A stretch of 64,000 nucleotides of DNA from WFQV01 sp964611145. Lineage in GTDB: Bacteria > Bacteroidota > Ignavibacteria > Ignavibacteriales > Melioribacteraceae. The position numbers and the translations under genes were made by a program. How positions within the stretch are numbered: the first letter of the stretch is position 1; every line of letters begins with the position of its first letter. The notes beneath the pieces are model-generated. The model had not been told where the DNA came from. It ran no database searches and saw nothing but the letters and a program-made list of their open reading frames with translations. The stretch lies in assembly GCA_964611145.1 (NCBI GenBank), contig CAZSYM010000001.1:67821-131820 (forward strand). Direction: 5' to 3'. Below are positions 34,873 to 43,203 of the stretch, piece by piece.

Positions 34873-35733
34873 ATGAGAAAGCTTTTTCATTTTACAATTT
34901 TCTTTTTTTTATTTCTGTTTTTTACGGAGCGAATCTTTCCGCAGCGGGGAGATACTTTGACAAAAGGGGTGAATTACACGCGCTTAGCCGTTAGTGCGGG
35001 TGTTACTTCCGTTGCTTTCGTTTATGCGTACGGAATAGAAAACACAATGTGGTGGAAAGGTAGAAAGAGCCCTTTTCATTTCAATTGGCAGCAGGATTGG
35101 ACTTACGCCATGGGTTCGGATAAATTCGGGCATTTCTTTTTCGGTAGTGTGATTTCAACCGTGTATTCGCAAGTGTTCGAGTGGTGCGGTTTTGAAAGAG
35201 ACAAAAGCGTTCTTTACGGAGCTTTGTTTGCTTTCGGATACCAGACGTTCCTCGAGGTGCGGGACGGATTTTCTTCCGAATACGGATTTAGTTGGGGAGA
35301 TTTTCTCGCGAATGTGCTGGGAGAATCCCTTCCTTATTGGAAAAACAAATATCCTTTTTTGAGAGATTTAAAGTTTAAAATCTCGCTGTATCCCTCGGAA
35401 CGCTTTCGGCATGGTTCGAACAGACATATAATCGATGATTACGAAAGTATTTACGATTGGATTTCTTATCCGCTTTATAAAATTCTGCCCGCGAATTTTT
35501 CCCGTTTTATTCCGCGATTTATCAATATAGCCATAGGACACAGTGTCAAAAAATTAGATTTGCCGAATGCAAGGCATCACGAATTTTATATAGGCTTGGA
35601 TTGGAATCTTGAAGAGCTTCCCGGTGATTGTTGGTTGTTGAAAGTGGTAAAAAAAGACTTGAATTTTTATCGCCTTCCGGCACCCGCCGTAAAAATTTAC
35701 CCGACAACCATTTGGTACGGAATTAAATTTTAA
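34873..35733 (+). CDS. DUF2279 (YfiM-like) predicted periplasmic lipoprotein-like protein
   Basis: A 286-residue protein with an N-terminal signal or membrane segment (residues 5-22). The DUF2279 core carries 'GSDKFGHFFFGSVIST' near residues 85-100 and 'EYGFSWGDFLANVLGESL' (in parts) near 137-154, the two conserved motifs of the YfiM family. The C-terminal half is less conserved and rich in aromatic residues. The function of the family is unknown, though an envelope location is general. The 3' end overlaps the convergent recN gene by 11 bases. The long leader contains a terminator-like hairpin. Confidence 0.82.
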   Translation: MRKLFHFTIFFFLFLFFTERIFPQRGDTLTKGVNYTRLAVSAGVTSVAFVYAYGIENTMWWKGRKSPFHFNWQQDWTYAMGSDKFGHFFFGSVISTVYSQVFEWCGFERDKSVLYGALFAFGYQTFLEVRDGFSSEYGFSWGDFLANVLGESLPYWKNKYPFLRDLKFKISLYPSERFRHGSNRHIIDDYESIYDWISYPLYKILPANFSRFIPRFINIAIGHSVKKLDLPNARHHEFYIGLDWNLEELPGDCWLLKVVKKDLNFYRLPAPAVKIYPTTIWYGIKF

Positions 35734-37447
35734 TTTCCTTCTCGGCGTAATCGATTAATTCCCGTGCGGAAGCAAGAGCGCTTTCAGTAACGGTTTCCCC
35801 GCTGAGGAGCTTTGCGACTTCTTTCAATTTTTCTTCCGCATCGACCTTTTCAATAGTACTGACGGTCCTTCCGTCAAGGGATGTTTTGCTTACCCGATAA
35901 TGATTGTCGGACATGGCGGCGATTTGCGGCAAGTGTGTAATTGCGATTATTTGGTGAAAGCGTGAAAGTTCTTTGAGCGCTTTCCCCACTTTCCCGGCAA
36001 TTCTTCCGCTTACGCCAGCGTCTATTTCATCGAAAATGAGCAGGGGGAGTTTTTCGTTTTTTGCGAGGCTTGATTTTATTGCGAGCATTATACGGGAAAT
36101 TTCGCCTCCCGAGGCAACCTTGGAAAGAGGCATGGGGGATTCGCCCAGATTGGTGGAAATCAAAAACTCCACTTTGTCGATACCGTTTGCAAACAGTTTT
36201 ATTCTTTTTCCGTTCTCATCGGCGAATGCGGGGTCGGCTTCCGGCGCGTTTTCTCTTTCGATATTTGTTTCGAAAATGGCGCTTTCGATTCCCAAGTATT
36301 TCAAGGAGTTTTGGATTTCCGCTTTCAGATTTTTCGCCGCCGCTTGCCGAGCTTCGGAGAGCCTTTTTCCTATATTCAAAAGCTGGTTTCTTTTTCGTTC
36401 AATTTCCTCTTGCAATTTTTCTATTTCTTCTTCGAAATTATCCGCAATGTTTTTTTCGCTGTTTATTTTTTCTCTATAACTCAAAACGGCTTCCAGGCTA
36501 CCGCCGTATTTCTTTTTGAGTCGGTTAATGGCGGCGAAGCGTTCGCGCAACTCTTCCAATCTTTCGGGGTCCAGCTCTATTTTGCTTTTGTAAGAGGCAA
36601 GGAAGCGTGCCACTTCGTCCAGAATGGCGAACGCACTTTCGGTTTCGGCATATTTTTCTTGTAGCGATTCATCGTAACGAGCCAACTCGTTGAGAGCATT
36701 TAATATGAAACCGAGTCTGTCCGTTATGGCTCCTTCGTTTTCGTAAAGCTCGGAGTAAGCGGATTCCGTTAGCTCAAGTATTCTTTCCGCATTCTCGAGT
36801 ATTTTTAATTCGCCTTCTATTTTTTCGTCTTCCTTTTCCTCGGGTGAGATTTCGTCTATCTCTTTTAATTGAAATTCGTAAAGCTCGCGTTTCTCTTTAA
36901 GAAAGTCTTCCTTTTCTTTTAATTCTTTGAGTTCCCTTAAAAAAGTCTCAAAACTCTGGTATTGTTCTTTGTATTCGTTTAGCAATTCGCCGTAATTTCC
37001 ATATTCGTCGAGCATTTTTATATGCGTGCCGGGGCGCAGGAGGGATTGATGTTCATGCTGTCCGTGAATATCCACAAGCAAATTACCGATTTCTTTAATG
37101 AACCCAAGAGTGGCGGGAGTATCGTTTACGAAATTTCGGTTGTTCCCTTTTACAGATACCTCTCTGCGAATTATTAGTTCGTCGTCCCAGTCGAAATTAT
37201 TTTGTTCGAGGAGTTTTTTCATGGTGGAGTTGTTCGAAACGTCAAAGACGGCTTCCACGATGGTTTTCTTTGTCCCTTTTCTGATTGTTTCCGTCGTAGC
37301 TCTTTCGCCGAGAATCATTCCCAGCGCGCCTATCAAAATGGATTTTCCCGCACCGGTTTCTCCCGTGATTATGTTTAATCCCTTTCCGAAGGAAACTTCA
37401 ATGTTTTCTATCAGGGCGTAATTCTTTATTTTAAGTGATTTGAGCAT
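35723..37447 (-). CDS. recN: DNA repair protein RecN
   Basis: SMC-like ATPase acting in double-strand break repair by homologous recombination. Numbering is from ATG 37447 (574 aa). Walker A 'GETGAGKS' is at 29-36. A long coiled coil spans about 150-370. The C-terminal ABC signature 'KVASGGEISRIMLAIK' (in parts) and Walker B 'LLIFDEIDAGVSG' precede 'QIIAITHLPQIAA'. The start is set at 'MLKSLKIKNYALIENI', which is how RecN normally begins; an upstream in-frame start would add 17 unrelated residues. It overlaps the convergent DUF2279 gene. Confidence 0.95.
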   Translation of the reverse strand: MLKSLKIKNYALIENIEVSFGKGLNIITGETGAGKSILIGALGMILGERATTETIRKGTKKTIVEAVFDVSNNSTMKKLLEQNNFDWDDELIIRREVSVKGNNRNFVNDTPATLGFIKEIGNLLVDIHGQHEHQSLLRPGTHIKMLDEYGNYGELLNEYKEQYQSFETFLRELKELKEKEDFLKEKRELYEFQLKEIDEISPEEKEDEKIEGELKILENAERILELTESAYSELYENEGAITDRLGFILNALNELARYDESLQEKYAETESAFAILDEVARFLASYKSKIELDPERLEELRERFAAINRLKKKYGGSLEAVLSYREKINSEKNIADNFEEEIEKLQEEIERKRNQLLNIGKRLSEARQAAAKNLKAEIQNSLKYLGIESAIFETNIERENAPEADPAFADENGKRIKLFANGIDKVEFLISTNLGESPMPLSKVASGGEISRIMLAIKSSLAKNEKLPLLIFDEIDAGVSGRIAGKVGKALKELSRFHQIIAITHLPQIAAMSDNHYRVSKTSLDGRTVSTIEKVDAEEKLKEVAKLLSGETVTESALASARELIDYAEKEIKI

Positions 37448-37554
37448 TGCTAAAAAAATTTTTTTATGTCGAATTAAGATAAGAATTAGGGGTTTCAATT
37501 ACCATATCCCCTTATCTCCTCATTTCTCCCTGTACTGCAAAGGATGGGGATACG

Positions 37555-37579
37555 GGGTTAGCCAATAATTGGCTAACCC
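37555..37579 (-). terminator. Hairpin after the M14 carboxypeptidase gene
   Basis: An 11-bp stem (37555-37565 with 37569-37579) has a three-base loop and can be extended outward with mismatches (GGATG / CATCC). It starts 13 bases after the M14 stop. There is no T-run on the minus strand; the run is on the plus-strand side. It may be a processing or weak terminating structure. Confidence 0.5.
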
Positions 37580-37591
37580 GCATCCTCTTTT

Positions 37592-40015
37592 TTATTTCAT
37601 CAAAATCATCTTCTTTGTTGCAATGGAATTGCCTGCGTGTAACGTGTAAAAATAAATCCCGCTGGGCAAGCCGCTTGCATCGAACTGCACTGTGTAATTC
37701 CCGGGCGCTTGCGCTTTCTTTACAAGTGTTGCAACTTTTTGCCCGAGTGCGTTGTACACGGTCAGCGTAACATTAACGGCAGATTGCTTTCCCGCCATGG
37801 CGGATGGCGCGGGAATCGAGTATGAAATCGTTGTCGTGGGATTAAACGGGTTCGGATAGTTTTGGGAGAGTCGGAAGGAAGGAGCCGGTGATATCTCTTT
37901 TTTTACGCCCGAAAGGGAGTAATAGAAAATAGAAATATCGTCCAAATACCAACCGTCTTCCTCTACATACTCGTCCGAATAAAGAGCAAAGCGAAGTTTG
38001 ATTTTCTTCCCTGCGAAAGGCAACAAATTTATTTCCTCGCGACTCCAGTTTTTAACGGAACCGTTGTAAACGGGCTCGCCGTTGGGTTGAAATTGTCCCG
38101 AGCCCGTCGTGGAGAGTTTCCCTCCTAACGGTATCCAATTGCTCCCATCTGTAGTAACAAGCACTTGTCCGAAATCCCAGCCCGCCTCCAAGCTGAATTT
38201 TGTCCAGAATTCGAGTCGCGGTTGAGCAATGTTTGTCAAGTCGTACCAATCGTTGGAGGTCAACAAAACTTTCGAATCCGAAAGATAGTCTCCGTTTTTA
38301 CTATCGGTAAAACATGACGGGGGACTATGATAATCCGAGGTTGTAACTTCCCATTTTTTCGCCTTGTTGCTTTGTGAAATCCACGTTCCACTGAGGGAAT
38401 TACATGAATCCGTAAAAGTAAAAACAGGCAATCCAACGGTAACCGAAATTGTATCTCTGGAAATTATAACATTGTCCATTGTAGTAACGAATTCGAATTT
38501 TTGCTCGTTACCCGCTTGGACGTTGCGACCGATGGTAACGACGAAGCCTTGCGAAAGAGTGTCCTTCGTTCGGGAGGAAAGGGAATCCAAGAAGATTTCC
38601 TCTCCGGACGTGGAAATTCCTCCGCTTACGGGAGCCACGCTAAATTTAAGATTCTTAGCCACTCCCAGTCCCTTGTTCATCACAACCGGTGTAAAAAGAA
38701 CGGTATCGGCGGGGAGGAAATGGTTCTGGGAAATAAAGTAGTTTTTCAAGGAAACGTAACCACCCGCAACCCATGCGACGTAGAGATTCGGATAAAGGTT
38801 TTCCTGGGCAAGGGGATATATCCTTTCTTTCGGAGGCCAGAATCCGTCCGAACCATTACCGACTTCTATTGTCATGGAAATTATCTTGTTCTTCTCCATC
38901 TGTTCGCCATACATGTAGTCATCCGCATCGCCGTTTACTCCGTAAATTATATCTTCGGAAATTCCATATACGTAATGATTGTAACGAGTCATATCCGCTC
39001 CGAAGTCACGGTAAATCAACGAATCCGGAGTTTCCTTGGGTATATATCCCCACGGAAAAATCACGAGGTCGCTATAGGTGTGGAAATTTATCGCTGTCAT
39101 GAAATGGTGAGAAATACAGAATTGGCGAATGGCTTCGGTCTCGGGCTCGGAAAAAGGAGCTGTACCCCGATAGGTCTGGTCGGAGGGATCGTTGCTCGAA
39201 CCGATATCGTCGTAGCCCCATTTGTAACCGTAATTCCTGTTCAAATCCACGCCGTAAATACCGTTGCCGTTGTCCCTACGGTTCTTTCTCCACATTCCTC
39301 CGCCATTGGGAGCTATAGTGTGGTTGTATTCGTAACCGTCGGGATTGAAGACAGGTACGAAATAAAGCTCTCTGTTGTTTACCAGGTATGTTACCTGCGG
39401 GTCCTTGCCGTAATTTTCCAAAAGGTAATACATATAATAAAGGAGCGTCATCATAGCCTGCGGCTCACGAGCATGAATCAAGGCGTTGTAGAAAACTTCG
39501 GGTTCGTCCTCGTCAATATTCGGGTTGTCCGAAATCTTTACCATCCAAATATCACGCCCTTCAATCGACTTACCCAAAGAAACCTTTTGCGTGATTATAT
39601 TGGGATAATTCATGTACATAGTATCGAGCTTTCCCACCACTTCGTCTAACGTTAAGAATCCCGCCATTGAGCCGTAACTGAAGCCTTTTACTCCAAATTT
39701 CTCTTTGCTTTTCCGCATCTGTTCTTTGATAATTCCCTCCTTGGGCGCGGGACGACTTTCGAAATACTTCTGCCAGTCTTCAATTAAAACCTTGTAACGA
39801 AAGTTTCCTCTTTTGATTTTCGAAAATTGTTTCTCGTTTACGAAAAGAGTTAGAGATTTATCCTTTTTATCCAAATACCCTCTGTCCAAATCCCTAACCG
39901 CTTTATAAAGCGAAGAAATTTCTTTCGGGTTATCAAAATAAACTTTGATTTTCTTGTAAGTTTGCGCGTTTAACGTAACGCATAAAAGTCCCATAATCAA
40001 TAGAAATTTTTTCAT
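37592..40015 (-). CDS. Secreted M14 carboxypeptidase with T9SS sorting domain
   Basis: Zinc carboxypeptidase of family M14, exported for surface display or release. The signal peptide is residues 1-17. The zinc ligands are in 'HAREP' (His, Glu) and 'NFHTYSD' (His), and the catalytic Glu is in 'MTIEVGNG'. 'FNPDGYEYNH' and 'DLNRNYGY' shape the substrate pocket. After the catalytic domain come CARDB-like and jelly-roll-like beta domains. A classic T9SS domain then starts at 'SQNYPNPFNPTTTISYS' and ends 'GIYFYTLHAG...KKMILMK'. The linker of that domain carries an unusual insertion 'SAMAGKQSA' encoded by a palindrome at 37792-37803. Length is 807 residues. Confidence 0.93.
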   Translation of the reverse strand: MKKFLLIMGLLCVTLNAQTYKKIKVYFDNPKEISSLYKAVRDLDRGYLDKKDKSLTLFVNEKQFSKIKRGNFRYKVLIEDWQKYFESRPAPKEGIIKEQMRKSKEKFGVKGFSYGSMAGFLTLDEVVGKLDTMYMNYPNIITQKVSLGKSIEGRDIWMVKISDNPNIDEDEPEVFYNALIHAREPQAMMTLLYYMYYLLENYGKDPQVTYLVNNRELYFVPVFNPDGYEYNHTIAPNGGGMWRKNRRDNGNGIYGVDLNRNYGYKWGYDDIGSSNDPSDQTYRGTAPFSEPETEAIRQFCISHHFMTAINFHTYSDLVIFPWGYIPKETPDSLIYRDFGADMTRYNHYVYGISEDIIYGVNGDADDYMYGEQMEKNKIISMTIEVGNGSDGFWPPKERIYPLAQENLYPNLYVAWVAGGYVSLKNYFISQNHFLPADTVLFTPVVMNKGLGVAKNLKFSVAPVSGGISTSGEEIFLDSLSSRTKDTLSQGFVVTIGRNVQAGNEQKFEFVTTMDNVIISRDTISVTVGLPVFTFTDSCNSLSGTWISQSNKAKKWEVTTSDYHSPPSCFTDSKNGDYLSDSKVLLTSNDWYDLTNIAQPRLEFWTKFSLEAGWDFGQVLVTTDGSNWIPLGGKLSTTGSGQFQPNGEPVYNGSVKNWSREEINLLPFAGKKIKLRFALYSDEYVEEDGWYLDDISIFYYSLSGVKKEISPAPSFRLSQNYPNPFNPTTTISYSIPAPSAMAGKQSAVNVTLTVYNALGQKVATLVKKAQAPGNYTVQFDASGLPSGIYFYTLHAGNSIATKKMILMK
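37792..37803. repeat. 12-bp perfect palindrome inside the T9SS domain coding sequence
   Basis: CCGCCATGGCGG within the M14 gene encodes part of 'SAMAGKQSA', an insert between the usual 'YSIPAP' and 'VTLTVYNALGQ' strands of the sorting domain. It may be a small inserted palindromic element. Confidence 0.4.
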
Positions 40016-40137
40016 TTGTCTCTCTCCAAAAGTTAAACCTGGTTATTTTGCAAACTAAAATAAAAAAAATTTTAGAATACTATGTGGTCTGGAGCAAAAT
40101 ACTCTAATTCGAAATTGTGGATATTTTTTACATCGCT

Positions 40138-40168
40138 TTTCAAATTCGTAACGAATTTACTATTTTTG
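40138..40168 (+). promoter_or_regulatory. Promoter of the TPM-domain gene
   Basis: TTTC at 40138-40141, a 19-base spacer and TATTTTTG at 40161-40168 fit the Bacteroidota pattern. The start codon follows 22 bases later. Confidence 0.45.
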
Positions 40169-40190
40169 TTGAGAACAAAACGGTACGGAA

Positions 40191-40646
40191 ATGAAAAACA
40201 AAATAATATACCATTACTTTGACGACGACGATTTTCTAAAGATAAGCAAAGCAATAAAGGAAGCGGAAAAGCATACGGCGGGAGAAATACGTGTAAGCAT
40301 TAAAGAAAAACCTACTTTCCCTTTCGGGAAAGCTGACATCCGAAAAATGGCGGAAAAAGAATTCGTTAAACTCGGTATGGGAAAAACCAGAGATAAAACG
40401 GGGATATTGATTTTCTTGGTGCTTGGGCTTCGTAGTTTTTATATCCTCGCGGATTCTGGAATACATAAAAAAGTAGGACAGGAAGTTTGGGACGGCGTGC
40501 GCGATGAAATCCAATCCAAGTTCCGAGAAGGAAAATTCACCGATGGCATTATTTGGGGCGTTCAAAAAATCGGGGATATCCTCGCAGAACATTTTCCGAT
40601 TAAGCCCGACGACGTAAACGAGCTTTCCAACGAAGTGGCTTTCTAA
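40191..40646 (+). CDS. TPM domain protein
   Basis: A 151-residue soluble TPM (TLP18.3/Psb32/MOLO-1) domain. 'AIKEAEKHTAGEIRVSIKEK' (in parts) opens it. 'AEKEFVKLGMGKTRDKTGILIFLVLG' and 'ADSGIHKKVGQEVWDGV' carry the conserved centre, and 'GIIWGVQKIGDILAEHFP' closes it. There is no signal peptide and no C-terminal membrane helix, unlike most TPM proteins, so this one is probably cytoplasmic. Some plant members have phosphatase activity; no role can be assigned here. The gene precedes a metallophosphoesterase by eight bases. Confidence 0.85.
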   Translation: MKNKIIYHYFDDDDFLKISKAIKEAEKHTAGEIRVSIKEKPTFPFGKADIRKMAEKEFVKLGMGKTRDKTGILIFLVLGLRSFYILADSGIHKKVGQEVWDGVRDEIQSKFREGKFTDGIIWGVQKIGDILAEHFPIKPDDVNELSNEVAF

Positions 40647-40654
40647 AATTCGAA

Positions 40655-41866
40655 ATGAAATATCTTTTGCTTTTCGGGTCGCTTTCCATTATTATCTTTT
40701 ACGGCTTGGCGGAATATTTCTATTATTCTAACGTCTCGCGCTATTTGGCAAAGCGGTGGAAAAAATATTTTCGCTTTCTGATTTTTTACCTCAACATTTA
40801 TCCCGCTGTTTTTCTGCTTTATTTTGTAATATCACGCTTATTCATAGAATCCGTTTCGTTTGACTTCCCGAAAAACCTTCTCCTGGATTGGCTTTTTGTT
40901 TATCCTTCTTGGACATTTTTAATCATCGTCGTACAAACGGATTTAGCACTGATATTATTAGCTTTCATTAAACTCTGTCTGAAGATTGTCAATAAATTCG
41001 GGAATGCGACAAGTCTTTTATACAACAAAATTCGTCTTGCTGTCGTTTTCATTTTTCTCATCTATGTTCCGCTCGGAATAATTCGCGATGCCAATTCCAT
41101 TCAAACCACAAAAATAAAAGTCGTGAAAAAATCCCTTCCCTCCGTTCTCGACGGATTCAAAATAGTCTTTATATCGGATATTCATGCCGGGTATTACACG
41201 GGACGAAAGAAAATGGAAAATTTGATTTCGCGGGTGAATGAGCTAAAGCCCGATTTAATATTGATTGGCGGGGATTTTATTACGGTTGGAAACAAATACA
41301 TTGAACTTGCGGCGGAAGAAATATCCCGATTAAAAAGCGAATACGGTGTTTATTCATGTATTGGAGATCATGAAAATTGGGCTTACGGAAAGAACTACTC
41401 CTTAAGCGTTCGTGAAATCAGAAAAGCCTTTGCGGAAAAAGGGATTGAAATACTTGACAACGAAAATATTTTGCTCCCCATCGACTCGGCGGAAATAGAG
41501 ATTACTTTTGCTACGAATAATTACGTGCAAAGAATTTCGAAAAGCACGCTTGCTTCCCTTGTCGATAGTTCGCTTCACGACTTCAAAATTTTCCTCACGC
41601 ATCAACCGAGGGAAAAGTTAATCGAAGCGGCGGCAGAGAACAATTATGACATTTATCTTTGCGGACACACTCACGGAGGGCAATTGGTTTTCCTTTTCCC
41701 CTTCAAAAATCTTTCGCTTTCCATGTTAGAGGACAGACATGTTCGCGGAGCTTTCGAGGAAAAAGGTTTGCTCGTCTATGTAAACCGCGGCTTCGGAACG
41801 TCCATCGTTCCGCTGCGTTATAACTCCACACCGGAAATAACCCTTTTTACTCTAAAAAAAGAGTAG
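40655..41866 (+). CDS. Membrane-anchored metallophosphoesterase (YkuE-like)
   Basis: A 403-residue protein with about four N-terminal membrane helices (residues 3-145) and a C-terminal calcineurin-like phosphoesterase domain. Metal-binding motifs are 'ISDIHAGYYTG', 'LIGGDFI', 'IGDHEN' and 'CGHTHGGQ'. This arrangement matches the YkuE/YaeI group, some of which act on phospholipids or lipid-linked phosphates. The substrate is unknown here. It is transcribed with the TPM gene and is followed by a gap of about 108 bases. Confidence 0.9.
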   Translation: MKYLLLFGSLSIIIFYGLAEYFYYSNVSRYLAKRWKKYFRFLIFYLNIYPAVFLLYFVISRLFIESVSFDFPKNLLLDWLFVYPSWTFLIIVVQTDLALILLAFIKLCLKIVNKFGNATSLLYNKIRLAVVFIFLIYVPLGIIRDANSIQTTKIKVVKKSLPSVLDGFKIVFISDIHAGYYTGRKKMENLISRVNELKPDLILIGGDFITVGNKYIELAAEEISRLKSEYGVYSCIGDHENWAYGKNYSLSVREIRKAFAEKGIEILDNENILLPIDSAEIEITFATNNYVQRISKSTLASLVDSSLHDFKIFLTHQPREKLIEAAAENNYDIYLCGHTHGGQLVFLFPFKNLSLSMLEDRHVRGAFEEKGLLVYVNRGFGTSIVPLRYNSTPEITLFTLKKE

Positions 41867-41974
41867 TATAACCATGTAGTATCACCTCTTTTTGCATGCC
41901 GACCATAATTAGCGAAATACCGCAGTATTATTTAAATTTGATTTTTGATTTTAAAGGAGAAAAATCGAGCGAAC

Positions 41975-42763
41975 ATGATAAAGTGGAATGTAAATCCGGA
42001 GTTGTTTCACATAGGACCTTTTCATATACGGTGGTACGGGGTTTTCTTTGCAACGGCGTTTATCATAGGTTATGAAATATTTCGCCGAATCTACAAAGCG
42101 GAAGGAAAGAAAGAGGACGACCTGAACGATCTGCTCTGGTACATGATATTGGGAACAGTAATAGGAGCAAGGCTGGGACATTGCTTGTTTTATAACCCGG
42201 AATATTATCTGGGAAATCCTCTGGAGATTTTAAAAATTTGGAAAGGCGGACTTGCAAGCCACGGAGCAGGAATAGGAATACTGACGGCAATTTGGCTATA
42301 CTCTCGCAAAAAGCCTGATCAGTCTTTCCTATGGGTAATGGATAGAATTGTAATCACCGTTGCGCTCGCCGGTTTCTTTATAAGAATGGGAAATCTTTTC
42401 AACTCCGAAATTTTTGGGAAACCGACCCACCTCCCCTGGAGCTTCGTTTTCGTCAGAGTGGACGATATTCCTCGTCATCCCACGCAGATTTACGAGGCGT
42501 TGGCATATCTACTAATTTTCTTTTATCTGTTTTATCTCTACAAAAAGTACGGCTCGGATTTGAGCGACGGTTTTCTTTTCGGGCTTTTTCTCGTTCTCGT
42601 CTTTACATTCAGATTCCTTGTGGAATTTTTAAAAGCGCCTCAGGAACTTTGGGAGCGTTCCCTACCGTTGGACATGGGGCAAATTTTGAGCATCCCCTTT
42701 GTGCTTGCGGGCATTTGGCTTTTGTGGCGAACGGGATTCAAACCCACCGATAACGAAAAATAA
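41975..42763 (+). CDS. lgt: Prolipoprotein diacylglyceryl transferase
   Basis: Transfers diacylglycerol from phosphatidylglycerol to the lipobox Cys of prolipoproteins, the first step of lipoprotein maturation. The 262-residue protein has seven membrane helices. 'LASHGAGIGIL' holds the catalytic His, 'RMGNLFNSEIFGKPTHLPW' (in parts) is the Lgt signature, and 'RHPTQIYEAL' supplies further essential residues. ATG 41975 begins the normal 'MIKWNVNPELFHIGPF'; an upstream TTG in frame would add ten residues. Its targets include the MltF-like and amidohydrolase lipoproteins encoded in this window. Confidence 0.95.
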   Translation: MIKWNVNPELFHIGPFHIRWYGVFFATAFIIGYEIFRRIYKAEGKKEDDLNDLLWYMILGTVIGARLGHCLFYNPEYYLGNPLEILKIWKGGLASHGAGIGILTAIWLYSRKKPDQSFLWVMDRIVITVALAGFFIRMGNLFNSEIFGKPTHLPWSFVFVRVDDIPRHPTQIYEALAYLLIFFYLFYLYKKYGSDLSDGFLFGLFLVLVFTFRFLVEFLKAPQELWERSLPLDMGQILSIPFVLAGIWLLWRTGFKPTDNEK

Positions 42764-42774
42764 TTTTGAGACGC

Positions 42775-43203
42775 ATGACAGAGAAAGAATTTGTTTCCCG
42801 GTGGATTGCAAGACTGCGACAAGAGGAGCTGAAAAAATTTCCGGAGGATTTTCTGAACGAGGAAAATCTCCGCTGGTTCAATAATAACAGTCGGAAACTA
42901 ACCCCGGGTTCGGAATTCTTCGGTAACTACGAAGTGATAGACACTTCCGGAAATCGTGTTCTTACTGTCGAAAATTTCGAGATTGCAAAATATTATTCCT
43001 ATGCTTCGCGAGGAAAACCGGAGAACTTTCCCGTTCCGCTTTCTTCCGAGGCAATCGTTCGCAGCGTTAAGGAATACGATAAATATCTTGACTCTCTTTT
43101 AAAAGAAATGGCAATGGATTTCCAAAAACATTTTACCGATTCGCAGTCTTTTAACCGTATTGCAAGCAAGATTTTCCTTTCATTAGATTTGCAAAGATTT
43201 TGA
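42775..43203 (+). CDS. Hypothetical protein between lgt and the m5C methyltransferase gene
   Basis: I do not recognise a family. The 142-residue protein (from ATG 42775) is soluble, with charged N-terminal helices and a small beta region around 'FFGNYEVIDTSGNRVLTVENFEIAKYY' (in parts). No signal or membrane segment is present. An in-frame TTG at 42766 is a possible earlier start. Its stop codon overlaps the TTG start of the next gene (TTGA), so it is translationally coupled to the rRNA/tRNA methyltransferase. A role connected with that enzyme is conceivable but not shown. Confidence 0.7.
   Translation: MTEKEFVSRWIARLRQEELKKFPEDFLNEENLRWFNNNSRKLTPGSEFFGNYEVIDTSGNRVLTVENFEIAKYYSYASRGKPENFPVPLSSEAIVRSVKEYDKYLDSLLKEMAMDFQKHFTDSQSFNRIASKIFLSLDLQRF

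Noticed and set aside
37448..37498. Upstream in-frame start for recN adding 17 residues
   Set aside because: RecN proteins begin at the residues encoded from 37447; the extra stretch has no similarity to the family.
38501..39649. Open frame of 382 codons opposite the M14 carboxypeptidase
   Set aside because: Antisense to conserved zinc-site coding sequence; no start context and no domain.
40120..40130. TGTGGATAT resembling a DnaA box
   Set aside because: A single near-match in AT-rich sequence with no cluster around it; not enough for an origin.
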